Of a stretch of DNA of 64,000 bases, positions 55,440 through 64,000 are shown piece after piece. Source of the stretch: Chitinophaga sancti (GTDB taxonomy: Bacteria; Bacteroidota; Bacteroidia; Chitinophagales; Chitinophagaceae). Made by a program: the position numbers and the translations under genes. A model generated the notes under the pieces. The model did not search any database. It had not been told where the DNA came from and saw only the letters and a list, made by a program, of their open reading frames with translations. Numbering within the stretch: the stretch's first letter is position 1; the number at the start of each line of letters is the position of its first letter. The stretch spans positions 5,358,001-5,422,000 of the forward strand of contig NZ_CP139247.1 of the NCBI RefSeq assembly GCF_034087045.1, in the 5' to 3' direction.

Positions 55440-58211
55440 ATGCGCTACAGAACGCTACTATATATGCTGGCCTTTTCCGGTAAAGTGCTGGCGCAATCCG
55501 TTCCGGATTCGATACCTACGGCTTCCGTGTCAAAGGTATCCGGGGAGGAATTATACAAGACACCGGCTGCAAATATCACCAATACCTTCTATGGCCGTCT
55601 GCCAGGTATCATTACCGAACAGGCCAGCGGCGAGCCGGGCTATGACAATGCCAGCTTTGTAATTCGCGGCATGGGCACTTACGATAATAATGACCTCGCC
55701 ATATTTGTAGATGGATTTCAGGTGAACAATACCTACTTCCAGTATTTATCTGCCATAGAAATTGCGGAAGTTAAATTATATAAAGACGCCGCTGCACTTG
55801 CTGCCTTTGGTATGCGTGGCGCAAACGGCGTACTATGGATCACTACAAAAAGAGGCCATGCAGGCAAACCCACCGTACAGGTGCAGGTGAGGAATGGCGT
55901 ACAACAGGCGGAAAATATCAATAAACCATTGCGGTCTTATGACTATGCACGGCTCTATAATCAGGCAGTGAGCAATGACCTGTACGCAGTAAACAACCAT
56001 CAATATATTTACACGCCAAAGTATACCACCACACAACTGGAGGCGTATAAAAATGGTACTGGTACAGATATAGACTGGTTTGATGAGGTTCTGAAAAAGA
56101 ACGCCGTATTCAGAGATGCAAATATTACTTTCAGTGGCGGTGACACGACTACCCGGTATGCACTCATCGTAGATTACATGAAGAACCAGGGTTTGTATAA
56201 TGTGGAAACAAATTCCACTACTTCAAATGCACAGATCCAGCGCTTTAACCTGCGGGCCAACCTGGATTTTAGCTTCTTCAAAATATTCGAAGCCAGGGTA
56301 GACCTGGGTGGCCGTATTGAAGACAGGCGATATCCGAACTTCAACGGTCCGAGCTTATGGAATAATATGGCAGTATACCCTTCCAATGTGTACCCGGTGA
56401 AAGATGAAACGGGCAACTGGTCAGGTACGACCGTTTATTCAAATAACCCTGTGGCATCGCTGAAAGCACTGGGTTGGACATCGACACATGACAGAACATT
56501 ACAGGCGAATTTTAACCTGAAAGAAAAACTGGATTTCATTACTCCCGGGTTATACCTGAATGAAGCAGTGAGTTTCAATACATGGACCAGAAGCGCTGCC
56601 AGCAAAACAGCTACTTATGCACGTTATTATAATGGCGTGCAAACGACAACAGATGTTACTTCAGATCTTGTAGCCAGTGCCAGTTCACCGACTAACCAGT
56701 ACGACTGGAAACAAGCGAACCTGAGTGCAGGGTATGACCGTACTTTTGGTTCCCATGCTGTACATGCACTGGTGAATTACTTTGCCAGCAACTATATAGA
56801 AGACTGGAATGGCAATTTCAATGGTTCAGGATATAATACAGGCAATAATATCTTCCATCACTATACGAACTTAGGCGGCACCATTAACTATACATACCGT
56901 GAAAAGTATATGTTGGGCTTTGGTTTTGGATATAGCGGTTCAGACAACTATGCTATAGGGCAGAACCATGGTTTCTATCCGGCCATCTCTGCGGGATGGA
57001 TCGCACTGACAGCGCCTCGTTACCTGAAAGTGAGAGCTTCTGCTGGCAAATCAGGAAATGAAAATTCTGCCCAGGGCAGGTATCTTTACCAGCAGTATTA
57101 TGGCACCTCCACCGCATTCTATACGGGGGTGACCAGTTTGAATTCTAACACAGCCATCGCACCTACCTATATAGCCAACCCTGATATCTTTGCAGAGCAC
57201 AGCATGAAGTATAATGTCGGCTTTGATATGACCCTGATTAAGAAACTGGATATTATAGCAGATGCATACATGGATAAACGTGGGGGTATAATCACCTACG
57301 ATCAGGCCAGTTATGCCGCTACTATTGGCACGGCACTGATGTATAAGAACATCGGGAAGATGACGAATAAAGGATTTGAACTCACGATGAACTACCATGA
57401 TACATGGAAAGGGTTGGGTTACCATGTAGGGGGCAGCATGCTGTATCATAAGAACACAGTAGACTATAAAGCTGAAATTGCGCCTGTGAATAGTTTTAGC
57501 AAAACGACAGGGTTATCTGTCAATACGCCCACGGGGTTAATATCAGAAGGGTTTTACCAGACAGACGATTTCAATGCAGATGGTACATTAAAGTCAGGAC
57601 AACCAGTACCAGTTTTTGGTGCAGTACAGCCCGGAGATCTGAAATACAAAGACCTAGACAATAGCGGATTCGTGGATCAGAATGACGTGACTAAAATCGG
57701 GCATCCGGCCTATCCATCTCTGTATTATTCTTTTAATGCATCACTGGATTACAAAGGTTTTGATGTGGCGATCCTATTTCAGGGAGGTGCTGGTGCTGAT
57801 TTCAATCTGCTAAATGCAGCCACGCAGACCCTGGCATTCGTAAGTAATAACAATGCCTTCCCAATGGCCAAAGGTGCCTGGGCCTATTATCCGTCAGAAG
57901 GTATTGACACAAGGAACACGGCTACCTATCCAAGGCTCACGACCCAGTCAAATACCAATAATTACCGGAATTCAACTTTCTGGATAAAGAAAAACAATTA
58001 CCTGCGCATCAGGAATATAGAAGTAGGCTATTCTTTGCCTGAGGCATTCCTGAAAAGAGCACACCTGAGCCGTTTGCGCCTGTTTATGAGTGCGACGAAT
58101 CCTGTCACCATCAGCAAGCTCTTAAGGGATTACAACTTTGATCCGGAGACCCCAACAGGATACCCTGGACTGAAGTCGTACATCGGTGGACTCAGTGTTT
58201 CATTTAACTAA
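55440..58211 (+). CDS. Short SusC/RagA-type transporter lacking the carboxypeptidase-like domain (second of two)
   Basis: The 923-residue protein starts at MRYRTLLYMLAFSGKVLAQ (ATG 55440); a TTG two codons earlier (55434) is in frame. After the signal peptide it goes straight into the plug ('VSGEELYKTPAANITNTFYGRLPGIITEQASGEPGY') and lacks the usual N-terminal regulatory domain and the VVVxGYG TonB-box motif. The barrel is complete and ends in GGLSVSFN. It starts 23 nt after the first SusD. Confidence 0.9.
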   Translation: MRYRTLLYMLAFSGKVLAQSVPDSIPTASVSKVSGEELYKTPAANITNTFYGRLPGIITEQASGEPGYDNASFVIRGMGTYDNNDLAIFVDGFQVNNTYFQYLSAIEIAEVKLYKDAAALAAFGMRGANGVLWITTKRGHAGKPTVQVQVRNGVQQAENINKPLRSYDYARLYNQAVSNDLYAVNNHQYIYTPKYTTTQLEAYKNGTGTDIDWFDEVLKKNAVFRDANITFSGGDTTTRYALIVDYMKNQGLYNVETNSTTSNAQIQRFNLRANLDFSFFKIFEARVDLGGRIEDRRYPNFNGPSLWNNMAVYPSNVYPVKDETGNWSGTTVYSNNPVASLKALGWTSTHDRTLQANFNLKEKLDFITPGLYLNEAVSFNTWTRSAASKTATYARYYNGVQTTTDVTSDLVASASSPTNQYDWKQANLSAGYDRTFGSHAVHALVNYFASNYIEDWNGNFNGSGYNTGNNIFHHYTNLGGTINYTYREKYMLGFGFGYSGSDNYAIGQNHGFYPAISAGWIALTAPRYLKVRASAGKSGNENSAQGRYLYQQYYGTSTAFYTGVTSLNSNTAIAPTYIANPDIFAEHSMKYNVGFDMTLIKKLDIIADAYMDKRGGIITYDQASYAATIGTALMYKNIGKMTNKGFELTMNYHDTWKGLGYHVGGSMLYHKNTVDYKAEIAPVNSFSKTTGLSVNTPTGLISEGFYQTDDFNADGTLKSGQPVPVFGAVQPGDLKYKDLDNSGFVDQNDVTKIGHPAYPSLYYSFNASLDYKGFDVAILFQGGAGADFNLLNAATQTLAFVSNNNAFPMAKGAWAYYPSEGIDTRNTATYPRLTTQSNTNNYRNSTFWIKKNNYLRIRNIEVGYSLPEAFLKRAHLSRLRLFMSATNPVTISKLLRDYNFDPETPTGYPGLKSYIGGLSVSFN

Positions 58212-58215
58212 TAAA

Positions 58216-59871
58216 ATGACCCTCATGCAGAAACTAACAATCTATATAGTCATTTTGCTGGTGCTGAGTGCCTGCTCAAAAGACTTCCTAAATACAAAGA
58301 TCGATTCATCCGAAACAGACGAGACGCTCAATTCGGATTACAGTACCCTGATCTCCCTGGGCAATGCGCCATATGCATATATCAGGAATGGCTTTTTATC
58401 TGTGGATGATAATCTTTTTGCAGCGGCCACAGACGAGGCGGAACAAACTTCAGGTATTTCCAATGCACAGCTGTTTAACCAGGGAAGCTGGAATGCAACG
58501 ACGAACCCGGATAACTACTACACTAGCTATTATAGGGGTATCAGGGCGGCGAATTACTTCCTTGAACACTCCGTGAATTACAAAGATATCTTAGGTGCTA
58601 ACAGGGACACGATCTCCGCTGCCGGGGCTATCAGTTACAAAAATGATGTGACGAATGTGGCATGGTACAGGGCGGAAGCACACATTCTAAGAGCATACTT
58701 CTATTTTGAATTATCAAAAAGATATGGAGGTGTACCGCTGCTGACGAGGGTGCTGAATGCAGATGAGAATACGATTATGCCGGCTACGCCTTATGATAGT
58801 GTGATGAGTTTTATAGTTGATGAGGTAACATCCTATCAGGACAGTTTGCAGGTGAACTGGAAAACCTCTTCTTTTTCCAATTATGATGGCCGGTTTACAA
58901 AGGGGGTGGCACTGGCATTAAAGGCAAGAGCATTACTATTTTGGGCCAGTCCATTGCACAATACAGGCGGAGATGTGGTGAGATGGCAGCAGGCTGCTGC
59001 TGCTGCCCATGATGTGATTGCGTTAGGAATATATAGTTTATCGGCTGATTACAGGAATTACTTTTTACAAAGTAATACGTTAAGCAGCGGCGAAACGATT
59101 CTGGCAGTCAGGCAGGCAGCGAATCATTACATGGAAACCCTGAACTATCCCATCAGTACTTCCGGTGGTCAGAGCGGGGTAACACCTTCTGAAAATCTTG
59201 TATCAGATTATGAATATACAGGTACGCCGGATCCCGCGAACCCTTATACCAACCGTGATCCAAGACTGGGGATGAGTGTTGTAACAAATGGAAGTACCTG
59301 GAATAGCAGGGTGATCAACGAAGCCCCGGGTGGTACGGATGATATGGCAAATACAAATGCAAGTAAGACGGGGTATTATCTGAAAAAATTCCTGAATGAT
59401 GGATTGAATCTTGTGCAGGGAGGTACTGCCACACACCATTGGGTGGTGATGCGATATGGAGAAGTATTGCTGGAATATGCAGAGGCGATGAATGAAGCCT
59501 ATGGTCCGGATAATGATAATGGTTATGGATTAACAGCCAGGGCCGCGATCAATATGGTGCGTGCACGAACAGGGGTAAATATGCCGGCGGTGACAGCCAC
59601 CAGTCAGGACGAATTCAGAACTGCTGTAAAGCATGAAAGAAGAATTGAATTAGCATTTGAGGATTATAGATACTGGGACCTGCTCAGGTGGAAGGATGCT
59701 GCAACGGCCTTAAATAAGCCTCTTTTAGGCGTAAAAGTGAATAATGGAGTATATACCACCTTCAGCGTAGAAGAGCGCGTTTTTGATGCCAGTAAGATGT
59801 ATTATTATCCATTTCCGCAGACGGAGATCAGTATTTCCAAAGGAGTGCTGGTGCAAAACCCGGGTTGGTAA
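58216..59871 (+). CDS. SusD/RagB family lipoprotein (second of two)
   Basis: The 551-residue protein starts at 58216 (MTLMQK) or 58225 (MQK), 4-13 nt after the second SusC. Lipobox LSAC is followed by 'SKDFLNTKIDSSETDETLNSDYSTLISLGNAPYAYIRNG'. The helical core has 'WYRAEAHILRAYFYFELSKRYGGVPLLTRVL', and the C-terminal part has 'RRIELAFEDYRYWDLLRWKDAAT' and 'YYYPFPQTEISISKGVLVQNPGW'. It is the partner of the second SusC. Confidence 0.92.
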   Translation: MTLMQKLTIYIVILLVLSACSKDFLNTKIDSSETDETLNSDYSTLISLGNAPYAYIRNGFLSVDDNLFAAATDEAEQTSGISNAQLFNQGSWNATTNPDNYYTSYYRGIRAANYFLEHSVNYKDILGANRDTISAAGAISYKNDVTNVAWYRAEAHILRAYFYFELSKRYGGVPLLTRVLNADENTIMPATPYDSVMSFIVDEVTSYQDSLQVNWKTSSFSNYDGRFTKGVALALKARALLFWASPLHNTGGDVVRWQQAAAAAHDVIALGIYSLSADYRNYFLQSNTLSSGETILAVRQAANHYMETLNYPISTSGGQSGVTPSENLVSDYEYTGTPDPANPYTNRDPRLGMSVVTNGSTWNSRVINEAPGGTDDMANTNASKTGYYLKKFLNDGLNLVQGGTATHHWVVMRYGEVLLEYAEAMNEAYGPDNDNGYGLTARAAINMVRARTGVNMPAVTATSQDEFRTAVKHERRIELAFEDYRYWDLLRWKDAATALNKPLLGVKVNNGVYTTFSVEERVFDASKMYYYPFPQTEISISKGVLVQNPGW

Positions 59872-59892
59872 TTCATTTAAAAAATTCAATCT

Positions 59893-60969
59893 ATGAAACA
59901 ATCAATCATTTTCATATTTCTTTTATCGCTCTGGGCTTGTAAAAAGGACGCCGACAGTTATGGCATTCCTGATATTTACATGCCTCAGGCGCTCAATATC
60001 TCTGGTGGTATCAGTGCTAATTATCCTGTGCCAACCGGTACGGATTCTTCCACCTATAATTACACCATTGATGCGGCTGCCAATAAACTCAATATCATCC
60101 TGGGTGTTGCCCAGGCAAGTACGTACAAACCAGCAGGTTATACTGTCAATGTTACAACCGATGCTGATACTATTGATCTCTTAAAGTTCAACAATATCCT
60201 GGACGCGAATACTATACTAATGCCGGAATTGCTCTATACCCTTCCAACTTCTGTCAGTGTTCCTGCCGGAAAAAGTGAGGGGACCTTTTTTCTATCACTC
60301 GATATCGATCAGTTAAAATCATCTGATTACGAAGGTAAGAAGCTCGCGCTGGCAGTAAGACTGAAAAGTACAGGGCAGTATGAAATAGCTTCCAATGCCG
60401 CGGTAACAATTGTGATTGTAGATGTAGATGCGCTGGTCATTGGCCCATCCAAAGATATTTCCTCCCAATATCTGAAGAATACCTCCACCCCATTCACGAT
60501 CGCAGGTCTGCACTCAGGTGGCCGCTGGGGTACACTGACGGACTGGATTGCCAATACGGCGGCAAAAAGCCATGACGGGTATGGTGGGTATGCAACAGAT
60601 GAAGGAGGCACCATAGATATGGAAAGTGGCTGGGGATCTCCGGCTATTCATAATGGCAAGATCTGGCAGACTACCGGCAGTGCGCTGCCTGCGGGTACCT
60701 ATACTTTTGATGTATCTGATCTGGACTGGCAGGGAACAAAGGATCCGACTTATATTGTAGTAGCCCCGGGGTTGGATACGATTCCGGATTATGGGGATAT
60801 AAGCGGGAATACGACGATTCATTATACGCTGTTCAGTGATCCAAAGATTACGTTTACGCTGACGGAAGAAACTAAAGTTACAGTTGGTTTTGCCGCGAAT
60901 TATATTCAGGATCAGCAAGGGTTTAAGATATATAGTGTAAAACTATTAAATTATCCCAAGCACCTATAA
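59893..60969 (+). CDS. Surface lipoprotein with DUF1735/DUF5013-like domains
   Basis: The 358-residue protein has lipobox LWAC (Cys16). The N-terminal half (about 20-180) resembles DUF1735 (BT_3987-type domain: 'YNYTIDAAANKLNIILGVAQAS' and 'VPAGKSEGTFFLSLDIDQLK'). The C-terminal half (about 195-358; 'GGRWGTLTDWIANTAAKSHDG' and 'TTGSALPAGTYTFDVSD') resembles DUF5013-type carbohydrate-binding regions. Such proteins are SusE/SusF-like partners that help bind glycan at the cell surface. It closes the operon before the terminator at 60975. Confidence 0.85.
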   Translation: MKQSIIFIFLLSLWACKKDADSYGIPDIYMPQALNISGGISANYPVPTGTDSSTYNYTIDAAANKLNIILGVAQASTYKPAGYTVNVTTDADTIDLLKFNNILDANTILMPELLYTLPTSVSVPAGKSEGTFFLSLDIDQLKSSDYEGKKLALAVRLKSTGQYEIASNAAVTIVIVDVDALVIGPSKDISSQYLKNTSTPFTIAGLHSGGRWGTLTDWIANTAAKSHDGYGGYATDEGGTIDMESGWGSPAIHNGKIWQTTGSALPAGTYTFDVSDLDWQGTKDPTYIVVAPGLDTIPDYGDISGNTTIHYTLFSDPKITFTLTEETKVTVGFAANYIQDQQGFKIYSVKLLNYPKHL

Positions 60970-60974
60970 TTTCT

Positions 60975-61003
60975 ATACCGCCCCCTACAAAAGGGGGCGG
61001 TAT
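60975..61003. terminator. Bidirectional intrinsic terminator
   Basis: A 12-bp perfect, GC-rich stem (60975-60986 with 60992-61003) around an ACAAA loop separates the convergent lipoprotein and decarboxylase genes. Confidence 0.85.
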
Positions 61004-61009
61004 GTTATA

Positions 61010-62476
61010 TTAAATTTCTCTGATTGCTTTTAATATTTCTTTGATATCCTCAATCGTAGTTAAAGGATTCAAAATAGTAAACTTCAGATAAAACTTCCCA
61101 TCTACTTTCGTACTTGCTATCAATGCTTCCCCGCTAAAAAACAACCGCTCTTTTATCTTTTTATTCAACTCACAGGGCGATACATTTAAGCCGGCCGGAT
61201 AATACCTAAATACCAACACTCCCAGATCACTATGACTCAATAATTGGAAATCCTCCTGCTCCTCTATCAAACACGCCGCCGCTTCTGCCGTTTCTATAAT
61301 CGTATCGGTATACGCCCCCAGCTGCTGCCTGCCCATGAGCCTTAAAGTAAACCATAATTTCAATGCATCAAACCGCCTGGTACTCTGCGTCACCGATTTA
61401 TTGATCTGAGCTGGTAGCGCATCATAATCCTGCTCCTTCGGATTCAGATAATCTGCATGATGCCTGATAATATTCAGGTGTACCCTGTTCCTCACAATAA
61501 ATGCACTAGCGCTGATCGGCTGAAAAAACGACTTATGATAATCAATCGTCACCGAATCTGCTAACTCAATCCCATCCAGCAAATAACGATACTTATCCGT
61601 CAATAACAACCCACAACCATAAGCCGCATCCACATGATACCACAACTGATTGCGCTTTGCCACCCCTGCTATACCCGATAACGGATCTACATTCCCGAAA
61701 TCCGTGGTACCAGCCGTCGCTATCACTGCTATTGGAATATTCCCCAATTCTCTTTCTTTCTGAATCGCGGCTTCCAGCGCACCCACATCCATCCTAAACC
61801 GTTCATCAGTCGCCACTTTTATCACCGCCTGCTCTCCCAACCCCATCAGCGAAGCATTCTTCTGATTACTAAAATGTGCCTTCTCAGATACAAATATCCT
61901 GAAGCGGTTGGCTTCTACCGGATGCCCATCCAGCTTAATATTATGATGCAGGAAGTTCAGCGCATAATAATCCCTTGCCAACAACAACCCCATCATATTA
62001 CTCTGGGACCCACCTGCTGTAAACACGCCATCACACTGATCATCATACCCGATCTGCGCACCCGTCCAGTCTATCAGTTTCCGCTCCATAAATGTTCCAC
62101 CCGCACTCTGATCGTAGGTATCCTGGCTACTATTGATCGCACTGATGATCACCTCTGCCGCCAGCGCCGGTATTACTACCGGACAATTCAGGTGTGCAAT
62201 ATACTTAGGCAAATGAAAGGCCGTTGCATGCTGAATATACAACCGATCCACCTCTTCAAACAATCGCTCATAATCAGGAAGCGGGGTGTCGAAATCCACT
62301 TCCCTGAACTGCGCCAGCAAAGCTGCGGGCTTTATCCCGCTAAATGGTCGCTTATTATTTTCCAGAAAAGCCGTCACCCGCTCTGCAGCAGCCGTGATAG
62401 CAGCATTGTATTCTGCCGCTGCCCCCTCATAAAAGAGATCTTTTACAGGTGCAGCAACCAGGGTTGGTTGATTCAT
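61010..62476 (-). CDS. PLP-dependent group II decarboxylase (2,4-diaminobutyrate / lysine decarboxylase-like)
   Basis: The 488-residue protein starts at MNQPTLVAAPVKDLF (ATG 62476, 7 nt after the hydroxylase stop); an earlier start at 62503 would overlap that gene by 20 bp. It has 'GVFTAGGSQSNMMGLLLARD', 'HVDAAYGCGLLL' with the Asp that binds the PLP nitrogen, and the PLP lysine in DYHKSFFQP. It removes the alpha-carboxyl group of an amino acid. With the preceding hydroxylase it probably decarboxylates a hydroxylated basic amino acid (inference). Confidence 0.88.
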   Translation of the reverse strand: MNQPTLVAAPVKDLFYEGAAAEYNAAITAAAERVTAFLENNKRPFSGIKPAALLAQFREVDFDTPLPDYERLFEEVDRLYIQHATAFHLPKYIAHLNCPVVIPALAAEVIISAINSSQDTYDQSAGGTFMERKLIDWTGAQIGYDDQCDGVFTAGGSQSNMMGLLLARDYYALNFLHHNIKLDGHPVEANRFRIFVSEKAHFSNQKNASLMGLGEQAVIKVATDERFRMDVGALEAAIQKERELGNIPIAVIATAGTTDFGNVDPLSGIAGVAKRNQLWYHVDAAYGCGLLLTDKYRYLLDGIELADSVTIDYHKSFFQPISASAFIVRNRVHLNIIRHHADYLNPKEQDYDALPAQINKSVTQSTRRFDALKLWFTLRLMGRQQLGAYTDTIIETAEAAACLIEEQEDFQLLSHSDLGVLVFRYYPAGLNVSPCELNKKIKERLFFSGEALIASTKVDGKFYLKFTILNPLTTIEDIKEILKAIREI

Positions 62477-62483
62477 GTTTGAT

Positions 62484-63611
62484 TTATTTAAATAGACTGC
62501 CATAATGTTCTTCCATAATTAAATAAGGGTCGTCCGCGTGCGTTACTCCCCTGATGCCAATGAGACTGGTCTTACTCATCATTCTCAACATCATTCGCCG
62601 CTCACACTTCACCATCCTGTCATTCTCTTTCCGATATCCTGCCACAAATGCATTTCTGCCATGGGCACACAAATGATTGTTCACAAAAATGAGATCACCT
62701 GACTCCGGTATATAATCATTGTATATCAGCTGCCTCGCCTCCTCCCAGAAATGCTTCAGGTGAGCCATTGCCTCCGGAGTTTGCCCGGCCGCTTCATTGT
62801 ATATTTGCTCTGCCGCATCAAATCGAATGAAAGGATTCTCCCTGTTTCCATACAAAACCGGTGTAGTCACTTCCTCTCCCTTCGCCATATCAGCATCATA
62901 ATTCGCATCTTTCGGGCATTTATAAATAGGTTGGAACAATGCTTCCATTTCCGGTCCCAGCATTCCATGCGAACGAATACTATACAGGGAACTCGGTACA
63001 TTTTCTTCATTCCTTAAAAACAAAAAGCTCAAAAAATCCGCCGCATTAAAGAGAAAAGCATCTTCCGTATGTACAAACAAATCCGTTCTTGACCCGGACC
63101 CTGTCTGGGTAAAATTCATTTTCTCATCGGGAATTATCGCATGCAATAACCCACCTCCCTTGCGCTGGGCATAGTACTGTACCGGCTTGGAAGGCACCGC
63201 TCCATGCAACAACGCACAGATAAAACCATATCGGTTGATCTTCGTATAATCCATCTGTTTATAAGAAGGGGGTGTAGGACCCAGCTGATCCTGATCTACA
63301 TTCACCAACCCTCTCAGTACGATCGCCCCATATTGAGAAGCTGAGAAGTCAGTGCCAAAACTGCTGAGGATACGTGATATTCTTTCTGGCAATAACTGAA
63401 ATGCATGTAAATGCAACTCGGCAATGAATGCCGGATTTTCATAGCTACCAAATGCCAATGCCAGCATATCGCCCAGTTTTGTCAGTGCAGCCCTTTCACG
63501 TGGTGTAATGTCTATAACGAGTGGGGCCATTGGCGGATAGGCGCGTGTTACGGAGAGCAACACATCATGCATGGGTTCCATCAGTGGCATGTTCGCTGTA
63601 TTGGGTTCCAT
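62484..63611 (-). CDS. Fe(II)/2-oxoglutarate-dependent amino-acid hydroxylase (clavaminate synthase/lysine hydroxylase-like)
   Basis: The 375-residue protein is counted from MEPNTANMPLMEP (ATG 63611). Starts at 63590, 63581 or 63572 are also possible, and the upstream gene overlaps by 8-47 bp. It has the HxE iron triad of the clavaminate synthase-like group (His181 and Glu183 in FVHTED) with the distal His317 (CAHGRN) and an Arg near 343 for 2-oxoglutarate. Close members hydroxylate free lysine or arginine, and Chitinophaga lysine 4-hydroxylases are known. Lysine as the substrate is inference. It is co-transcribed with the decarboxylase. Confidence 0.85.
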   Translation of the reverse strand: MEPNTANMPLMEPMHDVLLSVTRAYPPMAPLVIDITPRERAALTKLGDMLALAFGSYENPAFIAELHLHAFQLLPERISRILSSFGTDFSASQYGAIVLRGLVNVDQDQLGPTPPSYKQMDYTKINRYGFICALLHGAVPSKPVQYYAQRKGGGLLHAIIPDEKMNFTQTGSGSRTDLFVHTEDAFLFNAADFLSFLFLRNEENVPSSLYSIRSHGMLGPEMEALFQPIYKCPKDANYDADMAKGEEVTTPVLYGNRENPFIRFDAAEQIYNEAAGQTPEAMAHLKHFWEEARQLIYNDYIPESGDLIFVNNHLCAHGRNAFVAGYRKENDRMVKCERRMMLRMMSKTSLIGIRGVTHADDPYLIMEEHYGSLFK

Positions 63612-64000
63612 ATTTTTTCTTTTTAGAAAGTGGATATTGATATTCCTTCCAGGCTTCATCCCTGTATGTAGCAGCCATTTTGCCACCGTCTATATGATTC
63701 CATCCAGGAGGTTTGAGGACATAGCGTATTTTATCAATCAGGCGGGGGGCAGACCGGATATCCATCCATAGATCCCGCCAGAGTAGTAGTTGTACCTGCC
63801 AGAGGCTTTTGGGGTTAATCTTTTCACTCAGGATGCCATACACGGGTTTGATATCATCCAGTTCTGTCTGAAACGTGCGAAACAATTTATCCCATATAGA
63901 GAAGGTCTCACCATAATTGCGATCCAGGTAGATATAATTCTTTGCATGATGTACCCTGTGTACAGATGGTGTGATAAACAGGAATTCAAGGAATCGTTGT
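63565..64000 (-). CDS. Sterol desaturase / fatty-acid hydroxylase family protein, 5' end outside the window
   Basis: Only the last 144 or so residues are present, and the frame is open to the end of the window. The His box 'TPSVHRVHHAKN' near residue 8-19 of this part is a diiron-binding motif of membrane-bound hydroxylases, and 'YLDRNYGETFSIWDKLF' follows as in the sterol desaturase family. The C-terminus is basic. The stop codon overlaps the start region of the hydroxylase gene, which suggests an operon. The substrate is unknown. Confidence 0.82.
   Translation of the reverse strand, partial: QRFLEFLFITPSVHRVHHAKNYIYLDRNYGETFSIWDKLFRTFQTELDDIKPVYGILSEKINPKSLWQVQLLLWRDLWMDIRSAPRLIDKIRYVLKPPGWNHIDGGKMAATYRDEAWKEYQYPLSKKKKYGTQYSEHATDGTHA

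Overview
The window looks like chromosomal DNA from a soil or rhizosphere Bacteroidota, most likely family Chitinophagaceae and probably Chitinophaga or a close relative. The signs are four SusC/SusD pairs, a FecR/ECF-sigma cassette, a type IX secretion C-terminal sorting domain, DUF2027-Smr and DUF4870 proteins, TAnnTTTG-type -7 promoter elements and weak Shine-Dalgarno signals. The genus is an inference from gene content; no 16S rRNA or tRNA gene was seen.

Layout. 1-5.7 kb: the end of a subtilisin-like protease, a DUF4870 membrane protein, the RNase P RNA gene, an Smr-domain protein, a DoxX-like protein and an amino-acid permease. 5.9-11.5 kb (minus strand): a tightly packed housekeeping operon bioD / 5-formyl-THF cyclo-ligase / lpxK / rnr / polyprenyl synthase. 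11.6-17.8 kb (plus): cystathionine beta-synthase-like enzyme, metal-receptor-like protein, class II aldolase, accD, smpB and a TPR lipoprotein. 18-25.3 kb (minus): RNase H, acyl-CoA carboxylase beta chain, NlpC/P60 peptidase, CapA-like protein, secreted GH76 mannanase and a MarR-GNAT fusion. 25.4-32.3 kb: a cytochrome c / sugar dehydrogenase pair and a SusD/SusC pair. 32.6-38.8 kb: a secreted CBM6-like protein, a CheR-PAS-histidine kinase with a separate CheB, and a LURP-one-related protein. 39-45.7 kb: a complete ECF sigma / FecR / STN-SusC / SusD signalling cassette. 45.8-50.1 kb: a COG0523 GTPase with a Zur-like operator, a lipoprotein subtilase, a rearranged LytTR regulator and an SDR enzyme. 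50.4-61 kb: a plus-strand operon with two tandem SusC/SusD pairs and a DUF1735-like lipoprotein. 61-64 kb: a PLP decarboxylase, an Fe(II)/2-oxoglutarate amino-acid hydroxylase and the end of a sterol-desaturase-family gene.

How the parts work together. The SusC/SusD pairs import glycans or other oligomers across the outer membrane. One pair is wired to an ECF/FecR cell-surface signalling relay, and another locus is preceded by three LacI-like operator dyads. GH76 and the CBM6-like protein point to glycan use, but no glycoside hydrolase sits inside the double SusCD operon seen here. The hydroxylase and decarboxylase at the right end probably make a hydroxylated diamine from lysine or a similar basic amino acid.

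The most unusual finds are scars and repeats: a regulator gene built from pieces of an acyltransferase, a LytS kinase and a LytTR response regulator (48.4-49.3 kb); an orphan gene tail that kept its own terminator (38.8-39.0 kb); diverged copies of the 3' end of the polyprenyl synthase gene (5.8-6.0 kb); and a perfect 22-bp terminator stem that runs into 23-bp tandem repeats (17.9 kb).
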